From: Membranipora membranacea
Lineage: Eukaryota; Bryozoa; Gymnolaemata; Cheilostomatida; Membraniporidae
DNA length: 64,000 nucleotides
Assembly: GCA_914767715.1 (NCBI GenBank)
Contig: OU612075.1
Span: forward strand, 17,174,001-17,238,000
Reading direction: 5' to 3'
The notes under the pieces were generated by a model. It had not been told where the DNA came from. It was given only the letters and a program-made list of their open reading frames with translations, and did not search any database. This document shows, piece by piece, positions 38,491-52,900 of the stretch (its first letter is position 1; each line of letters begins with the position of its first letter). The position numbers and the translations under genes are program-made.

Positions 38491-39204
38491 AACATCGTTC
38501 AAAATTAAAGCTTCTGATGAGCGTGCTTTGGGTATTCTTGCTGAATTGTATTATCTTAATTGCTAAGGTTTAAAACCAAATTTTTCCACAATAATCACAC
38601 TTCCTTTGTGCAAAACCCATATTTAGTATTGCAATGCTGGTAAGTATTGCACAATAATCTCATACACACAGACCAAAGATTAGTAAAAAACTCGACACAG
38701 TGAAAAGCAGCGCAGTAACAACATACATAAACATTGTAAGATCAAGGTGCCACTTATGGCCTCATTTATTTTACAACATTATAAAATGAAACTTGTTAGA
38801 AAATCGTCAAGTTGCCTCTGTTCATTGCTCTTTATTACCTTGTGATGATGAGTCAGTGTAAAAAGACAAGCTACTTTGTTTTATGTGACATTTCATGGAC
38901 AAAAGAATAAATCTACCTGGGATGGTTGATATATGCGTGTTTTTTCGGCTTCGATGATTTACAGTCTTTTTTTCTTATTTACTGATGTTTACTCTGACAC
39001 TTCCTGTAGGTTCTAGGTCACATAACGGCTACAAAAAGAGTGGTTTTAAAGTCAATTACTATAATGTTACTTTAACTATTAAATCAGTTTTCAATTTTTA
39101 CAAGACCTGTCATTCCCTTCTGCATAAAATCTAACCAATTGGTCATTCAGGCATTGAGATACAAAATATCTAATAATAATGTTTTATTTCATTTTAGTTT
39201 ATGT

Positions 39205-40065
39205 CATCCACAAAACTTCAGTTTTTGTTTTTGATAAATGCATGTGTATGTAAAAACCCATATCCGGATTCAAAAAGTGTTTCGGAAAAATATAGAAGAA
39301 ACGACTGAATCACAGTCCTGTGTTCTACCACATATGTGTAGTAAAACCGGATGAGGGTTTGCTAATTATATTGTTTTGTCTGATATGTGCCATGAAAGCT
39401 TGAAAACAATCAAAAATTTTAAATCAGCTTCAGCGGGTCGGTTGGTCGGGTGGCTAGTGTGCTCGATTACAGCTCAAGCGGCCCAAGTTTAAATCCCAGT
39501 GACCAAAAAAGATGCAAAGAGGTGCATGGGTATTACCAATTATTTTTATACATACCACAATTATAACATGCTTGTTGCGCGAGAGGCACGAGTTCAAATC
39601 CCGGTGAAGGCAGATTTATTTACATATTATCATCTCTTTTACTACTTGGTGGTTTAACTTGTTTTGTCTTGGTACCTATTTATTACTACTTACACCAACT
39701 ACATCATTAAATTAAACACCTGGGTTATTTTGCACTGTACCAGGCCAGATTAAAAAAAGCAAGGGGGGAGCATGGGGACCCGTTATTTTTATATAATATA
39801 TATAAATATACCACAATTATAACATGTTTGTTGCGCTATATTCTATGGCTGTATTCACTGAAAATAACTGTCGGGGAAGTTCTGCCACATAATAGGACAC
39901 CAATACTCAGGCTGTCTACCTCATAGGTGGTATGAAAAGGACAGCCATTTTATTTTCGCTTATAATGACATCGCCATGGCCATCCTCATAAACTCAATCG
40001 ACAACCTGAGTGTATATCATCCACACCCCTAAAGTTTTGTGGCATTTATGATCGCGGCATTTCTA
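39205..40065. repeat. Composite repeat, copy 1
   Basis: Direct duplicate of 41,397-42,291. Both begin TCCACAAAACTTCAGTTTT and run through ATAAATGCATGTGTAT and GAAGAAACG to ACACCCCTAAAGTTTTGTGG. Inside is a tRNA-like module (39,428-39,505: GTGGCTAGTGTGCTCG with a degenerate B-box AAGTTTAAATCCC) and a half tRNA-like module (39,565-39,612: GCGAGAGGCACGAGTTCAAA then TCCCGGTGA). It is likely a SINE-type or composite non-autonomous element. Confidence 0.65.
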
Positions 40066-41396
40066 GTTATATTATTGTTAAGTACTCACATTCTCACAGT
40101 TACAGAGAATGCTGTATCCTACGACTGAATATTTTATTGAAAACCAAGTAGAAGCAACCTGCAGTATCTCAGTCTCACCTACAGTAATATAAGAATGTGG
40201 TGTAAACGGCAACAGGCAAAACGTCTCATTTTCAAAAGTCAATATTGATTTTTTTTAGAAGCATTGCTAGGTATCACCACGTAACATACTAAGTCAGATC
40301 ATCGACTAAGGTATCAGGCCGGGCTGACAGCTCTATTACACCTGAAAATGTGGTCAGCAGCTGGCTGTCAGCCAGTTTGTTAATCTGTTAGGTTACACAT
40401 TTTATACTTGGGTCTTACTGCAAGATAATGAGGATTATTAGTCTGCATAAAGCCATTAGCAAACTCTACAGATTGAAATGGATTTGTATTCAGTTATTTG
40501 TATCAAAGATCCGTCTAGCAGATTCTGCAGAAATAAGGAAAACTGAATTGACCAACTAATTTGAGTAATCGCAGACTCTTGAACTAATAAACTTGAAGGA
40601 TAGGCATCAAATATTCATAAGTCATCTATTCCAGCTTGACTAAAGAAAGGAGTCCAAAACTACACCTTTTGAGAACCAATTTAAACGTGGAGAATACGTA
40701 TATTTTTCAGTTTTTGCTTACCAAAATGGCTCTTCCCATTGACCTTTGAAGATTGTAGTAAGGACAGCAGGGCAAATTTAGCTTAGCTTAGATCCATTTT
40801 CTTTCAAGTTAGTTTTATCATCACGAGAAGCATGGATTGTTATTGATTCTTTATCTAAGGCTAGATCGAGTCTTGTGCTCCAATAAAAGAGCGTGTTAGT
40901 CGAATGTCACATCTCTACACAATTACCATGTCATTCTCTCTTCTGTAACACCTAGAAATTGAAAGTCGCGTGATTACAGAATATACAAAATTTTTGATTA
41001 ATCTGTCATGGTATTTAAGTGTCCTAAATACTAGTCTACTAAATGACGACATTATTAAGTGAGCAAAAGTTTTACCTTTGCTGTCACAAGGTTACTGACA
41101 GATTAGATGACCAACTCCCTGCTGTACTCGGGTTGTTGATATCTTGATTTGCTTTGCTAGCTAGCCTAGGAAATACGCATAGATCCATAGGTCGGCCTGT
41201 ACACTCTAGCTGGAAATCGGGAGACAAATTCTGCCGAGTTGTTCGACCTTAAAAGTATAAAATGACAGAAATCATAAAGAGGCAATACTGGTTTGTCTAG
41301 GTAATCAAACCGGGATATGAGAAAATTATTCCATCTAGAGGGAGTTTGGAGCAGCTTATTGTGCGAAGCTACCCCGTACTGCTGATTGATTATTTG

Positions 41397-42291
41397 TCCA
41401 CAAAACTTCAGTTTTGTGTTTATGATAAATGCATGTGTATATAAAAACCCATATCCAGTGCCTCATATCACTTTTTCAAAAGTTTTTTTTGAAAAAAATA
41501 GAAGAAACGGCTGAATCACAGTCCTGTGTTCTACTGCATATGTGTAGTAAAACCAGATGAGGGTGTGCTATTTATGTTTTTTGTCTGATATGTGCCATGA
41601 AGCTTGAAATCAATTAAAAATTCAAAAATGGCTTACTTTAGCCATATATTTCCGATATAGATAAATGAAAATCCGTCACCTTCAGCAGGTTGGCGGGTTG
41701 GCTAGTGTGCTCGATCACAGTGCAAGTGGCCCAAGTACAAATCTCGGCTGTGACCAAAAAAGTAGCAAAGAGGTGCATGGGTATATCCCATTATTTCATA
41801 TCTTATATATGTTATAGTTGTGGTATATTATTAATATACCACAATTATAGCATGCTTGTTAAGCGAGAGGCCCGAGTTCAATCCCAGTGACGACAGATTT
41901 TATTTACATATCATCTCTTATACTACTTTGAACACCTGGATTATTTTGCACTGAGCTTTGCAAGCTTCAGCGGCCCAGCGTGGCTGAGCATTTGTTCTCA
42001 GCGCGAAAGGCCCGAGCTCAAATTCCGGTGAGGCCAAATTTTAAAAAAACAAGGAGGGAGCATGGGGAAGACCCCATTTTTTTATATAATATATACGAAT
42101 ATACCACAATTATAACATGTTTGTTGCGCTATATTCAATGGCTGTAGGTGGCATGGAAAGGACAGCCATTTTAATTTGCACTTTTAATGACTTCGCCAAT
42201 TGGCCATCCATCATAAACTCAATCGACAACCCGAGTGTATATCATCCACACCCCTGAAGTTTTGTGGCATATATGATCAGCGACATTTCTC
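41397..42291. repeat. Composite repeat, copy 2, with a third tRNA-like module
   Basis: Second copy of the repeat at 39,205. It carries the two tRNA-like modules (41,683-41,758 and 41,848-41,893) and a third one missing from copy 1 (41,965-42,035: GTGGCTGAGCATTTGTTCTC, then GAGCTCAAATTCCGGTG). The presence or absence of this module shows either loss in copy 1 or stepwise module gain. Runs of ACCACAATTATAACATG recur between modules. Confidence 0.65.
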
Positions 42292-43933
42292 GTGATTTTT
42301 GAGGTTTATTGCGTGGATTACCTTCATCAAGTTGTTTCTTTGCAGTGTCTCGTTTTATTCAGAACTTTTCTCCATAAGTCATAATAACAGGACATTTCTG
42401 TAATACATGTATAGAAGCTAACAATATATATTTATAATCATAGCAAATCATTTGAAGCCAAAAATAATAACAATTTTGACAGGCAATATAACATTTGATT
42501 AATAATGGTAGGTTATTAGACTTTGGACAATCATGGTCCTGATGAGCAGGTTCTTGATTCATTGTCTACAACACACATTTTTGTGTTCAAAAGACTTGGT
42601 ATTGGGAGGTATTTGTTATATTTCTTGTTCATGCCTGATAATAGCATGAATGTAATACGAGTCTGTTATAATGCCTTACCTTTGTATAGTTGGGTGTCTA
42701 GTATCGTTAGGTCAGGTTCATAATCTATTCTGGGTAGACAAGTAGGAAGCTTATACCAGTGCAAAATATTCAACTGGTTTCAGCATGACGTACCGAAGAT
42801 CGCTGAAATACGCACCGACAAGTTATAACAATGTGTTAGGCTAAACTGCAGACACACTAGATTTCTTAGCTTTAGCTTTTGAATGATCATAGGGAAAGGG
42901 TCTATAAATCCGTTGACCATATTTTATAACTTCATAAGATTTAATTATGAACTGGTTCAAAATGAAACTATCTAGACATCTTACCTTGTATACCCAAAGT
43001 TGACAGTTGAACCATCCAATCGTTCCTGCTTTGTAGAGCTGCTCACGGTGTATGATATCAGTAGACATCAGAATAGTTCTAAATTTCAGCCACTCACATC
43101 ATCAGATGACATCAACAGATATTCTGACCTACTTAGGCAACACTTTTATTGTGTGTTATCCGAGAGAAAGTTACTTAAACAAATTAATGTTAATTTTGTG
43201 GGTATCTATTTATATGATAGCAATGTTCTCTCATACCTCATACCGAACTTTATTGCAAGCTTACATTTACAAAGCCTCTCTGGTTGATATAAACTTTCAC
43301 AGGCAAGAATTGGCGCTAGTTATCATTTGGCCACGCCTTACTGGAAAAAATTCTAATTAATTAACCTTTCTGAGATACAGAACAGGCTTTTGGTCAGTTG
43401 ACTAAATAGAAGTGGTTATCAGTCCCTAATACATTTATATTAAGCTGCCTGTCTACTATTTATAAATTCCTGCATGGTTATTGGCTATCATTAGAAGATT
43501 CTCATAGTGAAAGCTGAGACATAGTTAATGCCTCATGGTATTCATAGCTGCATAGTTTGCAAGATAATAATGCTGCTGATTTCTCTGCAGTAAGGCAGCA
43601 TTGCTGCTACAAAAAAAACATGGCATCTCAGTGGTTTCAGTTGATTGAGAGTCATTCCATTTGCTATTATGCAAAATTCTGTATTAAGATTAAATTTGGC
43701 CTTTTAGGTATAATAGAAGTAGGTTCAGCTACCACTCTAGACAGACACGAGATAAGGATTTATGTCTCAACCACTTCATTCGCCTAGCCCGGTAATGAAA
43801 GAAAGAATCACAGCTTCCATGACTGCAAAGCCTGCCTGCAACCAACCCATCGGGATATATATATATACGTTGCTGACAAGAAACAGTCATGCCATATCTT
43901 TCTATCAAATCACATTCAAATCGAACTGTCGTC

Positions 43934-46900
43934 ATGAACCTTACTAAATCATCTGACCCCACCTCCGTCCAAGTACCAGTAAACAATATCATCGCCTCAG
44001 TGAATCAGTATAACGATATCAAGCATGGGACGGAACCAATCGAGAGAGCCAGGTCGAATGTTAAACCTGAGCAGGAACTTGTTACAAAGATGTTAAAAGA
44101 AGTTGGTAAGGATATCACAGATGGATATAACATTTATATATCAATCAAGTCATGGCAAAGTCAAAGCATCTTAATAAAAGATTTTATTTCTATTTAGTTC
44201 ACTGCCTGTAGCCTGCCTGATGTGTTAAAAAAAGCATCGGCGTTATCATGGTAAAAAAAGACGATTGCCGGCAGTTACTTTAGCTATTTTGTTTGTAATT
44301 AAATGTTTCACTTTATTTCACTTTTTTGTTTTTGGTATCACAGTGGTTAAATTTTGCTGATATAGACTGTGCGTATCAGGAGTTTTGTTGTTTTTCATTG
44401 ACGGTACTATATGTTATATTATGTCTCATTAATTACAGAAAGTCGCTTTGTTCCTACACGTTAGGCGTTTGAAAAAATTGGTAGCATTGTTAATCTTTGT
44501 CAACTGGTCATCTCTCTTTGAGTCTTTTGTAAAAGAAAGAAGAGAAAATCCTGCATAAATATCCTAGATCTTACAAAAAATGAATTTGAATTCTGATCGT
44601 AAAGTTTTTCATGTTCTCTTGAGATGTAGTATTTCATTCATGTCGGTTTCCATGTCGGTTTCCATGCGTCCTATTTGAACGAGCTCCTGTTTTCTTAAAG
44701 CCCAGTGCTTCATTGTAACCTTTTTATTTTATCATCCCACCATTCATGACGGTCTAAAGGCCGACAGACACAGGCCAACCTTAACAGCCCTCTCGAAACC
44801 TACACCTTTGATGCTGCACAATTAGTGCATTTATCCTCTGTTAAATACCTTGGTATGCACATAGAAACGCTGCTCTCTTTTGACAAGCATGATTAGCAAG
44901 AAAACCATCTAGAATACAAGACTGTTCCAACACCCAACATTATATTCCCAGTTTATTCCCTCTATCTACCTCTATGATATGAATACTCCTAGCGGAATGA
45001 ACCACTAAAATCCGCATGCAGAGCCCTCATCAAGTCGTTACCAGATGCAGATTACAAGACAGTTCAATCTGCTTCTATGATGTATACTAATCATTGAATT
45101 GTACTATTCTTAGAATGGTATCATCAACTCACGATTCTCCAATCAGGGAGCTGTATTTTCCAATAGACATTTTCACAATTTTCATTTGACATCGAGCTCA
45201 GTCCCTAGTAGCTTTTTGTGTTATTGTTTCTTTGGTTATTAAAAATCAATTTTCTGTGAGCAACAATTTGTATAAACTAGTGTCTTTTTCTTTTATTTGG
45301 ATGCAATTTCGAACATAAAAACTTTTATTTATGCTTGTTTTGATAATATAAAACAATAAAACACTATGAAACAAATCCATAAATCCATGATTATTTTATT
45401 AGAGACTGCACTATATCCGGAAGAATTGTAGCAGACAAAGAATGGCCATATGAAACATGAGGGGAAAGATAACTCCAGTCTTACTGTTCAATGGAGGCAT
45501 CATCAAAGGGGGGACAACTTCTATTTCGTTGTTATCTAAAAGCTGACCTGATTCAAAGGGCTCTGTTTAGTTCACTAGAGTTTATTTGGCTCCATGTTTC
45601 ACCAAATGGAAATCAAGACAAATTTTTCATGAACTTGAAGCATGATTAGGTGAGAAATTAAACTGATGCACAGACGTCTGGCAATATCAAGTTATTGTTT
45701 GGCATATCCGAAATCTGTTCACAAGACATATGTCACAAGAAGCATCTCCTCTTACCTATATATAAGTATCAACATCACAAAGTCTGAGAAAACAATCATT
45801 TATCATTTAATTTATGTCCATGTCTATGCAGGGATAATGGAGCACGTAAACATAACCTTGGGCTACATACATGAATATGAGCATACAAATTATGCTGCAA
45901 TCTGCTCAAAAATGAAAAGTGATGACAAAAAGTCAAATTATGATTTCCTTTCAGGTAACTCATCTGTAGGCTCAGCTGTGGGGAATTTCAGTCTTTGACT
46001 GCTATATATATTATATTCTGAGGTCATTATTCATGGATTCAAATTCTTATGTCTTGTCTTTTATAATAATAATTTGTCGATAACAATTAATGCCTTGACT
46101 GTATTTAACTTCCTATGAATCATTGCTTTCACAAGTATTACTTTAGCCTGCTCATCGGCACTTCATGTTTGCTAGCGGACAAGACTAAACTCACTGATTA
46201 TTTTTACTGATTTATACATTAAATCTTTGTAACTCTGTTAGTTTTAGTTAGATAGTTAGTACACAATAAAATTATATATAGTATAGTTGATAAACAACAC
46301 ATTTTTATGCCTGGCTGGTAGCCTTGATTTAAACAGACTTTTCGACTGGCAGGTTGCCGTTAAGCCTTACGCGTTCATCAGAACAAGTTGGAGATCGGGA
46401 ATACTTACGCCAAGCCCATGCTGGCTATCCTGACAAGATAGAATTTCCCGACACAGCTACAGTGTATAATTCCATAGCAGGAGATGTGTTCGGTAAGAGA
46501 CATCTGTCCACTCTTGTTAGATTTGAGTGATTTCAGTGATACTAATATATTATAACACTAACTTAGACCTCAGACAGTCTTCTCTTATATATGGCACAGA
46601 AAGGAAACGGCCATAACCATATCGAGAGAATCAGAAGAACCAAAATCCAGCCTTCTTAAAAGTAAGACATAATGATCTGCAATAGTCTTATTGATTTTGA
46701 GTTAAATCTGTGTAAACATAATCTACAACTGTTGAATAATTAATATTCCGATAGAATTTACCATAGTCACATGTGGCTGGAGAGAACTTGTGGAGAATCA
46801 TATGATCTGAATATTGAAAAATCATCAGCAGGAAGAGGCACAATCCCTTGTGGCTCTCTGTAGGGGTCAGAGCAGGTTAATGAAGAAACAAATACTTTTA

Positions 46901-49900
46901 AACAAGCCTGGATGACAAATGATCTGTACAGCTTGATGATAAACGCAGACAATTGCATCAGCTTAGCCAAACTCAGCTACAAGCTACTACCTGTTTTGCT
47001 AAATACCTTGAACCTAATATAAAGCCAGCCACAATTCTATGAAGCTTTGCATCCATGATATGACGCTATTTAGATGTGGAAAAGCTACAGGAAATGATTG
47101 GATTCCATTAAGCGTTGTGAAAGAAAATATATGTTATAGCGCCAATTCTATTTTTACTAATCAATTGAATCATCAAGACTTCTTCTCGTTTCTCTGACTG
47201 TCTCAAAATTGCATGTGTCATCTTTGTTTATAACAAAGGTGACAAATTTGATAAAAACAATGACCAACCTATATATATCCTTACTACCATTTCAAAAATA
47301 TTAGAGAAAATTCTGTTCTAACCATGCAAATTTATGAATTTTTAGATGATTTCAATTGCAAGCAGTTTGGTTTTAGAAAAGTCGCAATAAATGAACAAAT
47401 GGAGCAGCACTCTATAAAAAATTTAACACCAAAGCTGTGAGTATTTTCATTGCCTTTTCCAAAGCTTCTGATACTATTGACTGTGATATTCATGATTCTA
47501 CCTCCTACCCCAAAGACACCGGATACGGGAGGGACGGAAAACAAGAGGGACGGAAAACGCGGGAGACTCAAGGTTCCCTTAATCATCAGATCTTCACAGA
47601 GTAAAGGTGCGTACCATTATTTTCTCTTCAATCAGCCTTATATTGTATATCCCAAGTAGGGTTGCTGCCTACTTCACATTGACCACAGGATTTTAGTTCA
47701 TTAATTATATCTCATCTCAACGGCTTTCAAAGTTCACCTGGCTTGCTTAGTTTGAAAGTTTCATCATTCTTGACTCCAATATATCTCGGAGACCTTTGCC
47801 ATAAGCTCAACCTAATTTTACTATGACGAGGGCAACTCGCCCTTATTTTCATAACAACACAACGGCATACATTTATTACTCTTTTTTTGAACCTCATTTA
47901 CTTTGTAGAACTAAATTCTGGAGCCATGCCACCAACACAGATCTCAAAAAGAGTTTTTATTCTACAAAAAGCACGCGTACGTGTTATTCTGAACAAAAAA
48001 CCCATGAACTATCACATCTTTTGAAACCTTCAGAACTATACAAATCCAAATGCTATTTGAATTTTGTACATTAAAACTCCTCTTAAAAACATTCTGAACT
48101 GAGTTCTTGATGAATCTGAAATGCAAAACTTATTACAACACTTGACATCAACAATGACTTAAAATTAAAAAAACCGACAGCAATTGGGGTGAGAGGTTCC
48201 TGATGTGCACTAGAGTGTCCTAAAGAGAGTGGAGTTTGGCTCTCAGACTTGCTTGCCCACGAGTCTGGCTTCCTGTCTGTGGGGGCAGTAGTAACTGCAG
48301 CTGGTGGGGCACTTGCCCTGTGCGTCCTTGCTGGTCTGTCTTGTGTTTGACCTTCCAAGCTTTACAGATGGGTTGTCCACAATCTAGCCTCAGGCTATCA
48401 GACTGTCCCTTTGCTTTTTATACATTACTTCTGCGATTATCCATATTTTGATTTAATCTTTTTGCCTTTCTCTCACCCGATTGCACTTTGTCTATATTAT
48501 ATTTATCATCAATTTTATCTCTAGGAATAAACACACATAAAAAAGAAACAAAAGTGTACCTAGTTCAGAGAAGCTAATTAGGATATCTCCTTAATTATGA
48601 GCCAAGGTCAACAGCAATGATATTCATTCTGGAGAGAGAAAAAAAAGATGAAAGGGGTTTTGAAAAAAAATCTTGCTGCATGCTGGATTTTTAGGAGCAT
48701 AGAGATCACTCCAATTTCCTTCTTCTCAAAAGAAAAATTCACATAGCAGATTCGACCGTCATTCTAAGAAAAAAAACTTGTCAATGAAGCCCCAAAAAGT
48801 TGAGTCTGAAAGAAATTGCCACCCCGGCAGAATGTGAAATAAAAAAGCTATAAAAACGATTTCCTTTCCATTCTTTACATGTTTGTAAACAATAAAATAT
48901 CTGAGTTTAACTTTGAAACTTTTAGGACAGAAAAGGATATTTTGGTGTTGTTAGGATTGGTGACGATATCACTTTCGATGTCTATCTGTGATGAGGTGTC
49001 AAAGGCCTCGTCAGATGAAAAGATGGCTCGATTGGTCTGTCACTGTATGGATTACAATCTTCCTTAGTATGTCCGGTCAGGTGGCCTATAATCCCAATAC
49101 CAAACTCATCAAACAACAACCAAACTACCGGGGATTGTTGGACCCCCAGGTGTGCTCCGACCTGACTATAGACTGAGAAAATAATCGGCAAAGACATTGT
49201 GGCACCACCTATCTCCCGCCCATTCTCTGGAATGTGGTGAGTGACAAAACCTTGCAATTTTAACCCACATTTAACCAATGATATGACCATGTGATATGGC
49301 CACCTGATTTTAATCAAACTCAAACCAGTCAAATAAAAACCATGACATTGAATGTACAATAAACGACCTTAACACCTACAACTACAGTCCTACACCAACT
49401 ACACGAGACGACAAATATAAATAAACCAGCCAGTGATAACTCTACAGTAACAACTCCCTCCGTATGTGTAGATAACGACGCAGTACTAAAACAATTCAAA
49501 TCGTTGAAGGATGCAGTGCCCGATAGAATAAAACCCAAGGTTCTAAGAGTTTGTGTCTATCGACTGGCTCCCATCGTCATGATACTCTTCAAAAACTCCA
49601 TAGCGGAGCAAGCTACCCCAAAAACCTGGAAACCATTTTTAAAAGTATAAGCACCATCTCAGCTAAGGACTGACAGCCAATAGCACTTACTAGTTGTCTG
49701 TGAAAAATAATGGGATGACTGTTAAAACATTACTCTGTGCTGGCATGGTATGTTACAAGAACAATGTTATAAGCTAAAAATAACAGAGCCAGATTCTCTT
49801 CTCTGTCCGTGCCGACAATCTGATGAGTTGGCAAAACATTATTTAAACGAATGACACAAGAAGTAAACATATGCCTAGTTAAGGTAATTGGCAAAACATC

Positions 49901-52900
49901 ATTAAATACAAAGAATGCTGCTGGCATCAGCCTTAGGACTTATGGGAGCCAATTAAATATAATTTCAAGAAAATTGATGAATACTTAAAACAACACAATT
50001 TTTTTTATTCTTCTTTCTATCTTGATGATATCTAAACTCTTAGATTTGATAAAGACTACAAATAGAGGCATTTGTTGGATCCAATAATAACAAACACTGG
50101 AAATCCACAGGGCTCTGTCCTCAGCCAATTATTTATATCTATTTACACTATTCAGATTGAATCACATTCAGACAACATAACTATCATCAAATATGCAGAC
50201 GAAACCTGTATCATAGGATTAAAAGAGGTATACACCCGAGGGTGCTGGGGGCTGGAGCAGTCGACCTTGAAAGCTCCCCTAATAGGACTTGAACCCACAA
50301 CTCCTGCGGCACCAATCGCCTGGCAGTGAATAGCAAGTGCTAACCATGTCTTGTTAGTCAACAATAATACAGACTTGAGTAAATATTTTTCAGACGTTGA
50401 TAGCATCACTGATTGATGATAATAACGATTACGACTCGTCTTAAGAATGAGAACAAAATTGTTGTGCCGCAACGCTACCAGGCCAAATTGATGAAATCCT
50501 TCTATGAAATGGATCAAAATGGTATGGACCGGACTGGATCCTGACTACGATTGTAATACTACTGGCATGGCATGCAGGCTGATGTCCGATTATTTGTGAG
50601 GTCATGCACAAGTTGTCAAATGAGGAAATTGTCTAGAAATCAAGTAAACCATCGAAATCTGGTAGTAGGGACCCATAGACTTAATATATTATTAATATAT
50701 GTAGGGACCATAATAGATCAGGCGAGCCTCGATTTCATTGGTCCCTACAACGGACAGCTAACGAAAATACCTACATTCTAATCGCCGTAGAGCACTTTTC
50801 TCGCTGGGCAGAGGCATATCCTCTTGCCTAAACTGATGCAAAATTATGTGCTAGAATTTTAGACAAGGGCCTGGTTGCCAATTTTGGCTAAAGTCGAAAT
50901 AACAAGTGAAAATTAAACCAGAGAAATGTTATTTTCTACTCAGCGTAACAAGCTCAGTAATATGGCCCTCACCAAATTGGGGAGAAACAGGATACAGAAG
51001 GTCTTTCATGAGCTCAGAGCAGACCGGATAAGATCCAATTCCAACAACCTTTTCAGAAGCTTATCTCTCTGAGATGATCCTGATGTAAACCTCTTATGTA
51101 TAACATCAGTTGATGGATTATTAGTGACAAGGAGAGATAACTCAAGTACTAGTGAAGTACAGAATAGAATCAGAGCCAGGCTCATCTTCCCTCACACAGC
51201 TCTGGTCTGTAACAGAGGATGGACTGGTCGCTTAATCAGACAAAGGCCTGATACTGAAACTTAAAGAGATGGGATTGGTGGCACTACCCGATTTATATGG
51301 TGATATCTGTATAAGAGGTGTTGAACTGGCAGTAGCAGCACGGATACTATGTTGCTTATCAAGATCCAGTATTAACTACACTAACTCATTCACTCTAATT
51401 GACTAGCTTTATTGAAGAAAGTAAACTACAAACAAGTTCAGCTCACCATTTACATTTTTTAAGTAAAGAAAAAAGCAGTTATAATATAGCATTATAATCC
51501 TTGGTGGGTTGACTGGCTTTTCCTGATACTCTTGTCGCAATTATTTATCAGAAATGGATAGGTTTGCATATTATTCTTTTTTTGTTGGCTGTTATCCCAT
51601 TAGGAAATTCTGATGCTTCCCAAATCTATTCTGTGTAACAGTGTAATTTCTTATTCTGTCAGCTATATTGCTTTGTTCATAAAAATTTCAATTCATGACA
51701 CCGGTTTACCTGTTTTAACGCACATTTAACGTTTTATAGATGTGGATAGGCAAACAGCGGGGTATCAAACTTAGCGGGGTATGAAGTTACACAGAACAAA
51801 CTAGGGACTCAAAAGTGATGTTAGAAAACTACTATGTAGATAACTTGGTGACACTGCCCCAGGTTGAAAACCACAGTGGGCAGACAATCAACTCGCAAAC
51901 ACCAAACACGAGATACCTTATATGGGTCTCTCTAATAGGCCTGCTTAAAACAAGCAAGTACCCAGGAAAATATGGTTGTCCAAAAAAAGGCAGATTGGGG
52001 AAGATTGACTGCATATCTGAACCCAAGACTCTAACAGATTAAACAGTGCATACAACCAAACAAACTGTCGAATGACATCAAATCCATGCAAACCGAAGCC
52101 ATGGATGTCGAGATCCACATCACAGGACTGGAAAGCGAGACCCTGCACCATGGATTGATCAAGAAACAAAGAGACCTTGTGACATATGGAAGAGGAAGCT
52201 GTTGTAACATCCCGGGCAGTCTTTACTTTACATTGTTGCAGCAGAATAACAATCTAAAGATGAGCAAGCTGAACTAGAAGATCAGTTGATGGTGTAAAAC
52301 AAAGTTGATCATTATTGCGCAGCTAATAAAATTAGTTAATTATCTACATTATTTTTATATGTTTCACAATTACTTTTACTGCTGATTCCTGTTTGTAAAA
52401 TATTAGTAGAGCAGTTTAGCATTATTCATTTTTACCAAAAAGACTTACATAAAGTATATGTCAACAATACTCATTAAGAATATTTGTATTCTTTTAGGAG
52501 AGAAACTAAAAGAGATGGGATTGATTGCACTACCTGATTCATAATAATGGTGATATCTGTATGAGAAGTGAGGAGCTGGCTGTAGCAGGTTGGGATACAA
52601 ATAAAATGCTGCTCTTCACGATCGAAGCGATGTTAGAGAACCGCGATGTAGATAACTCTGCACATAAGTCGGATAATACACTGCCCTGCAGGTTGAAAAC
52701 CAAAGTGGGCAGACAACCAAATCTAAAACACCTACCGAGCATCATGGGAGCACTTGTGAAAGGCAGCAGGTTGATTGGCCAGAGATGAGCGAAGTCAAGA
52801 CTTTGGCGTGAGCTTGATGAGTATGCAGTAATTGTAGCCCTCAATTCTGCATCGACTTAAACATTGAGAAAAAGGCCAAATAACTGCCTGCTATCCTAAT

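Larger units (their letters stand above)
38490..43900. other. Gene-poor region after the satellite array
   Basis: I see no exon here. The stretch contains two diverged copies of a composite repeat (39,205-40,065 and 41,397-42,291) with tRNA-like modules. The rest is AT-rich single-copy-looking DNA. Short open frames such as those near 43.0-43.3 kb lack splice signals and family likeness. Confidence 0.55.

Noticed and set aside
34441-38495. Forward and reverse frames up to 966 codons (CPDSMRGKNLPP, APTCPHLPPL and leucine-rich runs)
   Set aside because: They arise from 42-bp and 10-bp repeats and from the purine-rich field, switch freely between frames, and show no codon constraint.
43000-43360. 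Two overlapping forward frames of about 100 codons
   Set aside because: No splice context or family likeness, rich in AT-type codons, and each is a shifted version of the other.
48083-48451. Overlapping forward and reverse frames of 71-91 codons
   Set aside because: The local GC-rich patch opens both strands; no motif or splice site supports either.
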